Positions 37,026 through 50,538 of a stretch of DNA of 64,000 bases are shown here, piece after piece. Positions within the stretch are counted from its first letter, which is position 1; each line of letters starts with the position of its first letter. The notes beneath the pieces were generated by a model, which did no database searches, had not been told where the DNA came from, and saw only the letters and a list, made by a program, of their open reading frames with translations. Made by a program: the position numbers and the translations under genes. Source of the stretch: Lingula anatina (Eukaryota; Brachiopoda; Lingulata; Lingulida; Lingulidae); assembly GCF_001039355.2 (NCBI RefSeq), contig NW_019775461.1, positions 143,898 through 207,897 of the forward strand, in the 5' to 3' direction.

Positions 37026-37615
37026 TACTCCAACAACATGAGTAAAAATTCTAGTTGATGGCCTTATGCAGTGAAAACAACGACTGGTTCAATTAATCTC
37101 ATTTCCTTGCTGAAGATCGGCGTTTGCAGATCATTTTTTAAGCTGAGTGCTTTATTTACTTTCCCTATTTTGTGATATTTCAGGAAAGAGTTGGAGGGGA
37201 GTATTCAGAAGATGCGTAAAATATAACAAGCCAAAAGAAAATACAGCCAATTCGTGAAAGCCAAGTGAATATTAGATACGTGGTCCAGCCAGGACGTCAT
37301 GGGGTTCACTCGTCTAAGCTATTGTGGATAATCCGTCTAAGATATTGTGTTATTCTGTTTCAAATTGGAAGGAATTGATATTTTTGTCCATTATTTGCCC
37401 ACCCCCTTCTATTCACAAAATAGGGATTAAAATATTTAAAACTTTTTTAAATGGAATACAACGGGAATTTAATTATAAACTCCATAATGTGCCACGGTAT
37501 AAACTGTCCTTTCTTGTGTCTTACTTTTGTCGTCTGGTTCGAGAAAAAGTTGTCAATACTTTTGATTATGCAATTATTTCCATAAACTTCTTAGCGCCTG
37601 GGGAGACTTATTGAG

Positions 37616-37703
37616 AGCATGCCGGTCGACTTCTATAAAGGCTGAAACATAGCGTGCTGAAATAGGCTTAGAAACAGTTCAGAGGCAGCTGGTAGTTCTT
37701 GCA
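37616..37703 (+). promoter_or_regulatory. Core promoter and 5' UTR of the somatomedin-B gene
   Basis: TATAAAGG at 37634-37641 lies 63 bases before the start codon, giving a probable start site near 37664. The segment is the downstream copy of a duplicated block. Confidence 0.6.
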
Positions 37704-40700
37704 ATGAATTCTCATATGCGGAGAAACAAGCAGCAGCATATTTTATTGCTTCATCTATTCCTTCAAGGAGTCTTAGGCGCGGAGACAGTCAGCCCACAGA
37801 CATGGTTAAGCGCAACGGTAACCCAAACCATCCCCGACGATACCACCTCGCTTAGCTCTGGTTTAGATAGCCGTTTTTCAATGGAAGCGGAAGTTTATTC
37901 CCAGGCTGATGTCCCAAAGAATCCGCCATTACACTTCCAGTCTACTTCAACAGCAGCCAGTTTCACCGTATCCTCTTCTGGTGTAGACAACGGCGACGTG
38001 GAAGAAGCGTTTGACGCGAGAAGGGAAGAAGGCGACTCCACGATTTCAAATTTCACTACGACCCCACCACCACCGGGTGAGTCCACGGTGACACTTTGGA
38101 ATGACACTTCACTTCCTTTTAACTTGCCCAGAACATTTTGCTTAGAGAAAACCGAAGTTCAGACAGGTGGGTGCTTCTGTGACAACTTTTGCGGTTTGTT
38201 CCAAGACTGCTGTGCCACTGACTACTGTGACAAGCGTTCTTTATCGGTGGAAATGCGCTTAAACTCAAACAACATTCAATGCATCATGCAGTCCACCTCG
38301 TATTTCCCTGGTCTTAATCCCCAGCACTTCTGGATGGTGACATCATGCCCAGATGAATGGCCCCATGATACCGTTCGTACTAAATGTGAAGCTCCGCGAA
38401 ATACCAGTGAAGTTGACTGCATCGTTCCTGTGTCTGACTTGGCAACAAACTTGACATTTCGTAACGAACACTGTGCAATGTGCCACGGTATATCTGGTGT
38501 CCAACAATGGGGGTTTTACTTCACATGTCACAGATCATTATCTTTTGGCGTTGACACTTTTTTCAACATAATCGGTGGAGACGATATTGTGGAACAGGCA
38601 AGATCAACCGACGGTTGTAGCTTGTTCTTTCGCCCTCCAGTAGACATACCCGGCAGACCGTGTATTCCATCCGATCTCATGCCAGTTGCTGCAACATCGG
38701 GCCTAGCCATCACTGCATTGCAGTGTCACAAAAACACCCAACCAAAACTCAAGGAACTTTGTTGGACAGGACCAATTTCCATCACTCATGTTAAGAGGTG
38801 GTCGTGGCACTATTACGCCAGAAATGCCTTTTGTTGGCTTTGCAGATATCCGTATAATCTTCTGACGCAAATTAAAATTTGTACTGTTTCAGGTAAGTTT
38901 TATATTATTTCATTTTCTCTCAAAAGGAAAGTACAAACGTACATTGGAAATATCAAGTCAATAAAACAATAGCTGCAACACATTCTACAAAAGTATGTTC
39001 AACATTTCAATATTTAAAGAATATTAAAGTGCTGTTTCTGGTTTTGTCGATGTAGAGTTTCTGATTGGAACGGGAAGGACAACTTCTATTCTAAGGCGAT
39101 TGTTGTCTTCCTCTTCCTTGATCATTTCAAAGCTTCTGATGGGAATTAGGAAAATGTAACTATCTGATTGATAAACTGTCATCATATGACAATTACTGCC
39201 CTCTTCTTGCTACATATATATTTTCCTCTTTAAAAAATCTCAACAATATCTCTTGATTTTGTCAATTAAACTTTCTGACAGGGTGTACAGAACTGATTTT
39301 GTTTAGATAAATCGCCAGAAGTTGGGCTGGGCAAAACAAGTTAATCAATGATCTTTGTTCTTTCCTAATGGTCATTTATGTACCTAGATAAATATACATA
39401 CTTGGCGATGTTATGTGACCGAGGCGGTGAAATACAAATACTTTGGCTTTGAACACGTATGTCTCTCGCTATTTATGTCAAATTATACATTGTGACCCTT
39501 TGTGCGATATATTTCTTGAATACACTTACCCCTTACCGACGATCGAGGTGTTATTACATATTGTAATGGTCAGCTGACAGTGTGTAGTACCTCACGATAT
39601 AATATTATTGAAGCTATCCAGATATATGTATTATTAAGTTATTAAAGAACCCAAAAGATTATGCAATGTAACTGCCAGAACACGGCGGGAAAATAAGCAT
39701 TTCTCTCGTACTCACAAATCACTTATCAATCCCTCTCTTCACTTAGATTAGACCTTTGATAAAATTTATCAAGTTTGCTTTTAGCCTAAAATGACTGGCC
39801 AGTCATTATAACATTTACTATTTTCCTATAAGACACAATGGAAATATCAACATCAGGTTCGCTCCAGAAATAATAATTAAGGGGTTAATCATTTTTAGGT
39901 GTATGTAAGGTTTTATAAAAAGATGTAGATGGCAAAAATTAGCATTTTTTGGATTTTCAAACCCATGGAGTGTACCTTCAACCGCCTGTTTTGGTGTTTG
40001 GCTTTTTTTTCCCAAAATTGTTACATGTACAGAGTTATAGCGAGTGTCAGAAAAAAGGAAGATAAAGGTGGGAAAATTCGTTAAATATGAGCGTTGGTGG
40101 AAAAATCCTGGCTTGGAAGGCTTTAAGGGTAATAATCGTCTAGAATTGTACGTTGAGCGCCTTTGTTAAAAGGACGGTATGTCGGTATGTCGCCATTTCT
40201 TCACGATGAGCTGGGCATGTCAATGGTACTCAAAAACTCACTTGCCATTGCCTAACTTGTACCGTCTACGGTTGAATGGAAAAATACTTTCTAACATATT
40301 GCACCTCCTTGCAAGCACTGTGTAATCATGACTAAGGAAAGAGGTGGCAATCAGCACTTTCAGATTAAAGAGATACTGGCAAAGTAACCTGTTTTTATAC
40401 ATATCGTATTTACAGAATGTTGTGAATAAAAAATTTATGATAATATTACGTCAAGGTATGCTGCGAAAATTATGACCGACTTTAATTTCGCCGATTGTCT
40501 TTTGTGTACTGATAAATGCTAAAAACTACCCACAAGATCATTTAAAAATACATTGTATTTGGACTGAAAAAAATCCAGCAAGGCAGAGGACAATGATCAG
40601 TATAAAAATGGAGGTTGATTCCTGATTGGGGGTCTAGTTAAAATCCACTTTAATGTCAGTGTGATGTGCCTGAGTTTGTGAGAGTCACTATACAGTGTTG

Positions 40701-42736
40701 TGCGTTTTACTTACTGTATATGATACTACAATATGTATTGTTTGCATGGATGTGCTATAATTGGATGTGCTATAATTTTTGTATTGTAATGTTTGTATTG
40801 AATAAAATACTTAGGAAAAGCCGCCCCTGACTGCAGGCACAAGATGGATGAATTATAAATCTTTTCTAAGGCTTTTTATCAAATCATGTACAGTATCTAC
40901 TCAACTTTGTGATGAGGTGAAAAATGTCGTGTCGACTGAAGAAACAAAACGTAATCGGAAACAAGGGTGTCGATGGACTAGTTATACAAAACGCCTTTCA
41001 GTGAACAAGTGACCTTTATGGGTCCAAAATAAAAATAACATTAAAAAATTTTTAAAAATTAAAAATTGCTTGACTAGGAGCGCCGTTGGCAACAATGACG
41101 CAGATAGTGGATATTGATTCTAGTGTCACGTGTCGGCTTTGGTCCAAGTCACATAAATAAATCACCATTTCGCTGCAACAAACATTGGCTATCTTTATTG
41201 TTTGATGTATTGCTATTAAGGACACCCTATTACAGAGGAGCACAATGCTCGCGCGAATACAATAGCAACGTCGTCATGCCGTTTATAGGCAGATCCCTAA
41301 AGACAAAGAAAACCCCCTACTAGTAATGTTTTTTCTTTTAAGTTTTTGCTTTATAATTACTTACCTCGCTCATAGGCATGTGATTATTATTTATTATTAT
41401 TATTATGCAACCTCCCGTATTATTCAGTGTATCTTTTTATCTTTCCAGCATCAAGTCGAGCCTTCGATCCGCAAGGTTATACTGTCCAGATCGATACCAC
41501 TGGGGCGCGATATAAGATACCATGTGAACGAAGCAGCGACCAGGTAAGCCGTTCATTTGAAGAAACCATGAGGATAAAGATTTTTGAGATAGAATTTCAG
41601 ATGTGTTCTTATGACAATCTGCATTTTCTCTCCAGCAGATTACGGATGAGACAGAACCATACTTCTGGAAAGCATAGAAAAAGTATTTGTTTACACAAAC
41701 AATATGGATCACCCAATTCTTTTACATCGTTAGACGTCTTCAGATTGCAATCATGCAATACCCGCCTTGCAGTGTAATGAAAATACATCAATAGAAAAAA
41801 ATGCCAATTTTATCCTATCTTATTATATGTCATTTTTTAATTTTTTTTTTAGAATTACTGGCCCTAATTGTGTTAACGTTTGGCGGTGTCTTTTTCAGTT
41901 TTATGAAATTATTTGTGCTCGCTAAATATCACAGTAAAACATCCGATTTGACGGTGTACATATACATATATACCAATAAGACTTAATGAGACTTAATTAG
42001 TCATGCTGGATATGGTATCTGGACTTTTTAAAAAAGCTATATATAAAATGATTTACAGATGTGCTTGGATAACATGCCAAAAGAAACAAAAAAATCATAG
42101 TTACAAGAACCCTTTTGAAAAATTATGTATATCAGAGGTGAAACGTTTGCTTTCCAGGCACTTTGCAACGAAGAAGAGGACCAGTGTTTTACTCCAATAC
42201 GATATCTGGTCAACGCTGATTTTACCATCCAAATCGCGCTTATGTCGGAACACGAACAGAAGGCTTCTGCAGCTGAAGGCATTTGTGACTTGAACTTAGC
42301 TTATCTATTCTCTACCAAGGTTTTCAGTCCTATCGGCGACGGGGCATGGCGCTTTATGCCTGACCGGAAGAAGTGTACACAGATGAGCCGCAATGCAACA
42401 AACCCATCACTGGTGGCCGTCTTCAACTTCCAGGTCAGATTAACCAAAATGGTAGGCGGCTATCGTGAAGGTTCCGAGCTGTTTGCTTCCTACCGGGCAG
42501 AGTTCTCTAGGATGCTGAAGACCAGGAGAGAGACGGTCACCTTTGACGCCAAAGAATATCAGGTCACCTTGCTGGATTCGGACGCGGGCCGCTGCTCACA
42601 ACGGGAACTGCCGATAAAAGTGCCTGACGGGAAACATAGCACGGCGTCCTCGTGTGCCAGGGTTGGTCGGCGTCGTGATGCACTGGCACATGCGATGTTC
42701 GCTATTTTATCGGTTATTTTAGCTTGTGGTGCTTGA
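37704..42736 (+). CDS. Secreted somatomedin-B domain protein with GPI-like tail
   Basis: Exons 37704-38892, 41449-41543 and 42158-42736 join in phase (1, 0) and give 620 residues. Residues 1-26 are a signal peptide (hydrophobic ILLLHLFLQGVLG). A Ser/Thr/Pro-rich stretch of about 115 residues follows, then a somatomedin-B-like knot at 146-175 with CFCDNFC and DCCATDYC. After it come many cysteines and motifs (HCAMCHG at 257, AFCWLC at 375) typical of the ectodomain of SMB-containing adhesion-like receptors of invertebrates. The expected seven-helix domain is absent. Exon 3 ends in a basic GRRRDALA and a short hydrophobic tail (AMFAILSVILACGA) right before the stop, which looks like a GPI-attachment signal. 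NXS/T sequons are frequent. Function unknown; a cell-surface binding or decoy role is inference. Reading frame, splice sites and TATA box support a live gene. Confidence 0.8.
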
Positions 42737-43046
42737 TCTAAAATACACGCGTGTGACGGGACTGGTAGACCGCTAGGAACCAGAGTCCGCTCCCCATTAC
42801 TTTGCAAAGGTGACATTCGTCCCATATACTAACCCCAATACTCTGTCTAACACTAACCTGTACTAATCATATGGAACCCCGAACCTCCATTCCTAGGTCT
42901 ACCATTCCTGCCACAGCATGCCCCCCTTCACAAGGTTCATAGTTAAAAGCTTCAAAGTTCCCCGTAATTTCCCTTCCCAAAAAGAGGAACAACAAGCGAA
43001 GCAAAGCAAAACCAAGCATTTTCCATCCCTATGCTGTCTATATTGT

Positions 43047-43052
43047 AATAAA
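43047..43052 (+). terminator. Poly(A) signal of the somatomedin-B gene
   Basis: AATAAA about 310 bases after the stop codon. Confidence 0.5.
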
Positions 43053-46000
43053 ATGTATTTGTTTATCGCTTATTTTCCCTATATCAGCATTTTGCCCTTT
43101 CTTGGATCCCTAAACGTGTGTGATAAATCGCCCTTTAGCTTAATTATTGGCCATATTTAGTCGACGGATCAGTTAGCACTCGGATCATCTCTTCTGAATG
43201 GGGCCTTAGAAACCATTACATAAGCGATACACACAACGCGGCGAATTCTTACATTCGTAGATACATCATCTTTTGTCATTTTATCCGTTGCGGCACACAC
43301 CTGCCAAAAAGCCATTATTTCTGACCAGACTCTCCTCCACGTCCTGCAAAATCTCACTTGATTTTCCGCTATATGTAATTTGCGAGACTTGGGGCCATCT
43401 GCTTTCTACCCGACAACTCCTTGAAAGGGGCCCAGCGTAACACTGAGTTACCATAGATAAAAAAAATTGGAAATTTATTTAAATTGCTAGAAGTCCTTTC
43501 TGTGGCCCATAGAAATATTTTATCTTTGCCTACTGTAAAATGACATCAAAATGATAGTTATTATAATATAGGGTGTTGCTAAGTGTTATCTTCAGAGATT
43601 TCTGGAGTATTTATTATTCGACGGAAATAATTGTACATGTAATATTACATTGTATGTATATGTAAAAGTGTTTAGGTGTCAAGGTGTGAAGTAAGATGTC
43701 AATTCTTCACACTTAATGAACACCGAAGTTTTGACTCAACCTCGCGATTGTAGAATCGGCGTTTGGGGGAATAACTTGGTGCCGTTTGCACAGTTGCTAG
43801 ATACGTTAACTAAAGGCACTGACACATTAGCACTAAAGCAAAACCGTATAAGAAAAATTACCCATTAGCAGACAGACTTACATCGCATACGTCTCGAGTA
43901 CGCAACCAAACGTTGGTATCGTCCTCTTCTCCAGAAGGAATACTTTTCAAAAACACTTTCATGTGCTGCATATATATATTCATTTTAATACGCTGGAAAC
44001 TAGGTGTTTTAAAACGCTTAAAGTTAGGTGTTAAATCGATGTCAATGTGATGTTGAAACGGACCTCTTTTCGGTAGATGTGACAGCGCCTTTACATACCA
44101 CACATCAAAAAAAAAAAAAAAAAAAAAAAAAAGGAAAAAAAGAGAAACACTGAACTTGGCAACGTCAGATGTGAGTGGCCAACCCTTTTCTACAAATATT
44201 GTACAAAACTGTATAAGGCAAGCGTGATAATCGGCATAATTTCTGAGACAAATTTGATTTTAATTAAAACTCATTTGCTAAAGTGAATATTATTATGTGC
44301 ATCATCTTATATTTGTAGTAAAACGTAATGTATAAATGCCACCCCAATGTATCTGTATCTTAGAGAACCTGATATCATAGCACATGAGTATGTCTAAGTT
44401 GCAATACATGTAGCTACAATTTCTTTGTCTCTATTTAGCATAGTCTTTACGCAAAGAAAACGATATGAAGTACCAGTAGAGAGAAAGGTGATAATATAAC
44501 ATAACATTAAACTAACAAGAAACTACAAGGTAACAATTCAAAATATTGTGTTTCATATAATTTTTCTATATATACTGGTATATATTAATATGATATAAAT
44601 ATTTTAGTAAATGTAGTTCACAGGTCACGGGGTCGGTCAAGGCCCCATGAGGCAGTTCCCGTCATATGTCAGCATGTTATCTGTGTGTAATAAATCACTG
44701 AAGTTGTACCACGAGTTGTTGTGTTTTTCTTTAAATCAAAGTGACAATAAATTGGGTAATCAAAACTCCGACTCGAAAGGATAGAAGGCTGTGGCGAGAA
44801 CTGTCAGGCAATAACAAAAAAACATCAGCTTACAGCAACAACGGGACACATGCTCCCGCAGCTTTCATTTCTCCATAAGTCGTCTTCCAAATTAGAACAG
44901 ATCTTTATCTTTACCACACACGGGATTATACGTTGGGTAAGCTTTTCTGATAATTTGATGATTTCCTTCTTCATTGTACCTAATCTTCTTACGTAATCCA
45001 CTTCTTGTATGTTACAGTGTAACATGTATCTTCACTTACTCTCGCTTCATAGAGAATGCATTTCACCACAATCGTCTAACCCAAGAGTTGATAAATGTCC
45101 ATTAATCCAATGCCATTTATTAAGAATATTGTCACCCTTTGCCTTACGTGCATTCTTTTGGATTAGTCTTCAGTGTTCAGTGGCTAAATTAATTAACATT
45201 AACACATATTTCATCTAACGGGTGATGTCATTATTGTGATTTTGGGATAAAAACTTATAAATCGGTTTCTCAAATTTCTCTTTTACCTGAGCACCCACGA
45301 TCACCGCTTTAACACCGACTTAATGACACCATTTAGTACTCCAAAGCGATTTTTCACAGAAGTCTTAGTTACAATTTTATCGTTGATGAAGCATAAAATG
45401 CCTTTGTTTAATGAAAATCTGTGATTAGGGGCTCATAATTGCAAAACAAAAACATGTAATCCCAAACTAGGATCCAAACTAGTCCCAAATGACTGCAGAC
45501 TGCATGACTGGGATTGTAGCCCATACACTCCTGGTCAACTCTGCCAATTTTCGTGATAAAATCTTGTTCAGTGATGAATTTACGCCCCACACCGATTGCT
45601 ATCTCACCTCAAAATACAGACTTGATATTCAATATAGATTTTTTTTCCAATTAATTTTCATCTTCTTGCATCATCTGCCGTTCTGAAAATAGTACGGAGA
45701 CGAGAAAAAAAACATTTATAAACAGTGGGAGAAACGGTGACAGCTGCACGGCCAAATCATATACAATTTTTGTTGTGCTGCTTGCAACAAGTATTTTCAC
45801 GGTCGCACAATGAAATTGTGGTTTAAGTTGTTGATCAAGCATTCGCAATTACAAACCCGCAGATCAAAGTGTCAAATGGCTTTCATTGTTTGTGAGGCCT
45901 GAAGAGCCATCCCAGCAAAACAGTCAGCAGAGAGGACAAAAAGTAAAAAAAAAAAAAAACTGTTTGTTCAAATATAGAGAGAGCCAAAAATGTTAAAATA

Positions 46001-47249
46001 TACATATATTTTGACAGTTAACGTTGTTTTGACTATATAAGCATAATGTATGAAAGTATGTTTCAATTATTGAAGAGAGTTCAATTACGGCACCGCCACT
46101 CCTAGGGTAAAGCTCTTGTACTGTGAACGTTTTGCATTTGTGACGGTATGTTCCTTTTAGGGGATAGACGAGGTATTATTTTTTTATTATTCATGGTTCC
46201 TCGAGAGTGAAATTTTGATACAAACTTCCATATGTATAACTCTAAAATAATCAAACATAGTTTGTAATCTGTTCCCTGAATATTTTAAGAGTATGCCTGT
46301 GACCTCATTTGCACCCTATATTGGTTTAGGGTGATTTTTGCTTGGTGTGACAGACCCTTTAGTTTTTTATGTTGTTGTTTGAAAGTTTTTCAGATGAATT
46401 ATTGCTGTTATGTGTGTTAGACCGGTATTGGCTTTTGAGGTGTTTGGAGGCCATCTTTCTTTTAGAATTTTTCCTATTTTTCTTATACTTTCTCAATAAA
46501 ATTCTTTTTTTTTTTTTTTGAATAATTTTCCCTGTTTTCTGAATGTCCGTTATAACTTGACGCCCTGTATTTGAGCTACATGTGTATCTTGTTTGTTTTT
46601 GACACTCTGGCATAAAGGAATCTATCGCTGCTTGCTATCTTAGTAGGCTACATGTGTTATGCACCCCACCCTCCCCGCTATTTCCACGTGAGAATCATGA
46701 AAGAGCTTGTAATTTATTTATTAAAAAATGGGAATCTTATATTTCATTAAGTGTACTAAATGTCGATGCAAAAAGAAAGCGAAAACATGCACCACCCCTA
46801 GTTTTGCATTTTTGGTCTTCCTGAAAACGGTGAGAATTTTTCAAGTTTACCATGACGGACATCTAATTTTTTTCTATCGGAAGACGGTCAAGATTTGTCA
46901 AGGTTTCGTTGGGGGTCCTCTTGCTTTGTCTGTGACAGTTTTCCGCGACGTTCTTAAGCCCTCTTTACACTGGACGCCGTCCTTTTTGCGTCCCGTAGCA
47001 CGGCCCCGTTTAAGAGTAAAAAAATACTTTTCGTGCTGACAACTGGTCGTTTATTGAGCATTCATTTTGCAGTTTTCAAGATTCATTTGTATTCTCTCTC
47101 TAATTTCATGAGGTAATGTTATTGGTATTCTTAAATTACTTTTAATATCGATATTTAAAGCGAGGTCAAACATTCTCACGAACATTTATGAAAGAGCAAT
47201 CGCTCAGGGTAACATGAAGCTTACGCATGCCCAAGTATTACTTCTTCTG

Positions 47250-47373
47250 CAGGGGCGGATCCAGGGTTATTTGAAGGTGGGGGGGGGGGCGTGGATGTCA
47301 AGCCGACCCGACCATCGAAAGGGGGTGGGGTTGAGGACCCCCCCCCCCCGACCCCCAACTAAATCCAGCACTG
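47250..47373. mobile_element. MITE copy 1 (CAGGGGCGGATCC family)
   Basis: Starts CAGGGGCGGATCCAGGGTTATTTG and ends CTAAATCCAGCACTG. Internally deleted relative to the 288-bp copy at 59919. Confidence 0.7.
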
Positions 47374-47613
47374 CACAGCATACACACATCAGGGCCAAAT
47401 GTGTAACGAATTTGCTGAATTTGGCATTTAATCTATTATATAAAACTGCACTAAAATTACAATGACTCTTAGTGATTTTGTGACGTTGGACACTGTAAGC
47501 TGTATCAATCAAATACAAACATTTATCAATGTTTCCCTACCTGTGGTTAAAATTGACAATTTAATTGCGGGAAAACAATGTCAAATTTATATTTCCTTTC
47601 AACCGTTACCCCC

Positions 47614-47634
47614 NNNNNNNNNNNNNNNNNNNNN
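47614..47634. other. Assembly gap (21 N)
   Basis: Run of N in intergenic DNA. Confidence 0.99.
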
Positions 47635-48175
47635 TCCGTACAGTACCTAATGAAATACTTTTGACTCATCTTTTTGTTGAGAATATATTCATTCTTGTCT
47701 GACAAAATCATGATTATTCCAGTTTTATAAATTTATATCATTCAGATGGTGTCAGTTTCATTATCAGTGATCATTGGCGACAAGTTGTTACAATTATTTT
47801 CACAGGACTACTAGCAGATATACTGTATAAAACAAACCAAAAAGTCGAGAGCCTGTTTAAAACAGCTAGTTAAGCAACTGTATTTCTACGTCATTTTGTC
47901 TAACACCAGTGTATTTCATTCTGCTTCTCCGTACAATAATGGTTGCCGGGGTGATTTATTTTGAAGGTAAATATTCCCCTCTTGCGGTGTTTTAGGCAAA
48001 TTAAGGGACACCGCTTTTAGTACCATTACTTTTTAATCTAAATTATCCTCAACTTTGTGTTTTAGTTGTATTTGTATTGCATTTTATTTGAAAACTCTAC
48101 AGAATAAATTTATATGGTTATTACACTCTACATAAAATTATTTCATTATTGTATCTTGTGTTTTGTTTTACGTCT

Positions 48176-48384
48176 GAGAGAGAGAGAGAGAGAATGAGGG
48201 GAGAGAGGTTGAGAGAGACAGAAAACCAGAAAACAGAGGGGAGTGCAACAGACATCGTTAACAGTAATACTTTATCATTCACTCTGCAATGCCAAAAATA
48301 TTAATGACAAGAGGCTGATTTAAATTCTCAAACATTTAATTGTATTAGATTGTATCAGAGAGAGAGAGAGAGAGAGAGAGAGTG
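48176..48384. repeat. Two (GA)n microsatellites
   Basis: GA-rich tracts at 48176-48195 and 48356-48384. Confidence 0.9.
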
Positions 48385-49457
48385 AGAGGCAAACAACAAC
48401 AACAACGACAAGATGTAGTGTATGAAAAAGTTTTTTATTTCTTATTTAACTATGATTTTACATCAAAATTGACAAGGACTTTTCTTTAAATGTCATATTT
48501 TCTTTATGAACACGACTGCATATACAAGTTGAAAGGGAATGACTGCGTGGAAGATAAATCAGAAAATGACTTTTGAAGTATTGAAAATAGAGCATATCAC
48601 CCTGTCATAGCAAAGTAAGATTTAAAAAATACCTTTAGAAAGCATCTTATCCTTCAAACATTGATTAGTTTTCTCCTATCATAAAGAAATTTCCTCCACA
48701 AGTATTGAGATGACAAGACTTTTCTGCAGCAAAAATGAAATAACTGGTGGTGGTTTATCTACATACTCACTCTTCCAGAGGAATATAACATTGTTGGTGT
48801 TGATGGGGCCCTTCATCAACACAAACACATGCTATGGTGAAAAGATCATGACCAATGTCCTTACAGATTTGGCCAAAATCAATAAGGGTTGATCATGAAC
48901 TTTCCAAATGTTCCTGTCAGTGTGGCCAGCACCAACAAGAACATGATCCTCCTCAGAGATATTCTAATGAATATGTAGTCAATGACAACCAGATATAACA
49001 TAAATACTGCAAAAAGTGTTATCAATAAAGATTGCTTGATGAGACAGAAAAAATTGTATGTATTGTTTACACGCATGCAAACTATGCAAATTAACTATGC
49101 AAACAAAAATAAACTATGAAGTGAACAGAGAAATTTGGTTTAAATTTGTTAAATTTATCTTATTTTTATCTTTATAATTAAAATAGTTGAATTTTCCACA
49201 CCAAGTGTCCAAAACAAATTGAATATTAATTTGAAATTATCTAAAACTTAATATCTTCCACACAGTCATCACAGTGATTGCAGTGCAAGTGGTATTCAAT
49301 GTAAATTTAAGTTGTAAAAAGGTTGTAAGAAATACTTGTATAGAATGCAAAAAAAATATTAAAATAAGCAATGAAAATTTGCAGATGCTATCTGAAGAAC
49401 TGAATGCCATATTATAAACAATATGAAATATATACAATTAGGGACACAAGTACTGAG

Positions 49458-50108
49458 CTACCACCCCAAACAGAACATTCTTAATACAGAACCAGTAAAC
49501 GTTGAACGCCTTGTAGAAGTGCGTATCACTTCTGATACCAATGCGTTGTTTTTAACTCTTACATTGCGACTACAAGGAGTAAACTCATCACCACAAAACT
49601 TAGAGCGACCATGTAGCTCTGTCTTCCTCAAAGCATCGGCAACACTTCTTGAAGTGTGCCTAGAGCTGATAGGGTGCCAAGGAGAACGCAGAAGAGATCT
49701 AGGCATAGGCGTTTTACGAGCACGCTTACCTCTCATCCTCCACAGAGGATCAGCCACAATAATTTCCCCCCTTTCGTTTCTCCCCTCACCGCCACCATAC
49801 AAAGCTTTAGTAGCAACGGGAATACGACTAGGTTTAGGTATTCTTTGGATCACAACCGCTGGGCAGTGTGCCCTCTCAGTAGAACGGAGGCACCCATTTA
49901 CTGCTATAGGGATTCTAGACTTTAAAATGGTGCTTCCAAAGACATTCTTAAGTGTGCTCATGGCAAAGGTAAACAGCGTTGAAGCCATAGTGGCTAACAC
50001 TGTATTTGGTACCTTTGTTTTGGTTCTAAAGATGCCACCACATCCACATGGGCAATAATATGAGTGGTAGTGGACTCCACTACGTGTGGGTACAGTTGTA
50101 CTACACAT
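49458..50108 (-). CDS. Orphan 216-aa basic protein with two SxIP motifs
   Basis: The coding exon begins at 50110 after the acceptor TTTGCTCCTTTCAG; its first ATG is two bases in. A non-coding first exon ends at 50539 with ATTG|GTGAGT and contains no ATG, so this start is well supported. The protein has a Cys-rich CPCGCGG near residue 20, a hydrophobic patch (33-58), then a basic Ser/Arg/Pro-rich body. SRIP occurs at residues 64-67 and 94-97 with basic neighbours and few acids, matching the SxIP signal used to bind EB proteins at microtubule plus ends. Several SP/TP sites (TPMPRS, RSPWHP) could be phosphorylated. No family is recognised. TATA box and CRE-like sites upstream suggest an inducible gene. 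The opposite strand is also open over much of this exon; promoter, splice and ATG evidence favour the minus strand. Microtubule binding is inference. Confidence 0.6.
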   Translation of the reverse strand: MCSTTVPTRSGVHYHSYYCPCGCGGIFRTKTKVPNTVLATMASTLFTFAMSTLKNVFGSTILKSRIPIAVNGCLRSTERAHCPAVVIQRIPKPSRIPVATKALYGGGEGRNERGEIIVADPLWRMRGKRARKTPMPRSLLRSPWHPISSRHTSRSVADALRKTELHGRSKFCGDEFTPCSRNVRVKNNALVSEVIRTSTRRSTFTGSVLRMFCLGW

Positions 50109-50538
50109 TTCTGAAAGGAGCAAAATTGTTTTTGTTGTACATAACTGGGTGTGTGTAGATCTTAAAGTCATAGCCAATGTACAGAGGCATGCATCTCTGG
50201 TGTAGCATGGAGATAAGTGTAGGATTTTTTCAGCAAAAGAAAAAAAATTAAGAAAAGTGGCCGAACTACAGCAACTTTCGTTGAAAAGAAAATATATTGT
50301 TTCACACAAATAAATAAATAAATAAATAAATAAATGAAAATTAATGGGAAAATGAATGATTAAACATATAAAAATAGATTTGATGCATAATTCTACAAAA
50401 GTGTTTTTGATAGATATAAGTTTTCAAAAATAGTTAGACTATAAACAATGAAGGCCCAAAACCTAAAAAAAAAAAAAAAAAGAAAAGAAGATTTCTTAAA
50501 ATTGCAATTTTGAATACATAATATGCAGAAAGACTCAC

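Larger units (their letters stand above)
43053..49457. other. Intergenic stretch without a convincing gene
   Basis: It holds an A28 tract near 44108, a MITE copy at 47250-47373, a gap at 47614-47634 and GA-rich microsatellites. Two exon-like open stretches on the minus strand deserve mention but lack partners: 44834-45000, ending at a good donor (GCT|GTAAGC), and 48879-49041, with a good acceptor and a hydrophobic 45-residue product ending in a stop. Confidence 0.5.

Noticed and set aside
37324-37614. 96-codon plus-strand frame between the two promoter copies
   Set aside because: AT-driven composition, no domain, and it lies in what should be upstream DNA of the somatomedin-B gene.
44834-45025. 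Minus-strand frame ending at a good donor (GCT|GTAAGC)
   Set aside because: No convincing acceptor or partner exon; left as a remark in the intergenic entry.
48879-49076. Hydrophobic minus-strand frame, faintly like the membrane part of ARV1
   Set aside because: The resemblance is limited to a GK in a hydrophobic run; there are no partner exons. Kept only as an exon-like remark.
49423-50058. 211-codon plus-strand frame opposite the orphan gene
   Set aside because: It has no promoter or splice support, while the minus strand has a TATA box, an ATG-free leader exon and a good acceptor. Long antisense openness is explained by the codon bias of the real frame.
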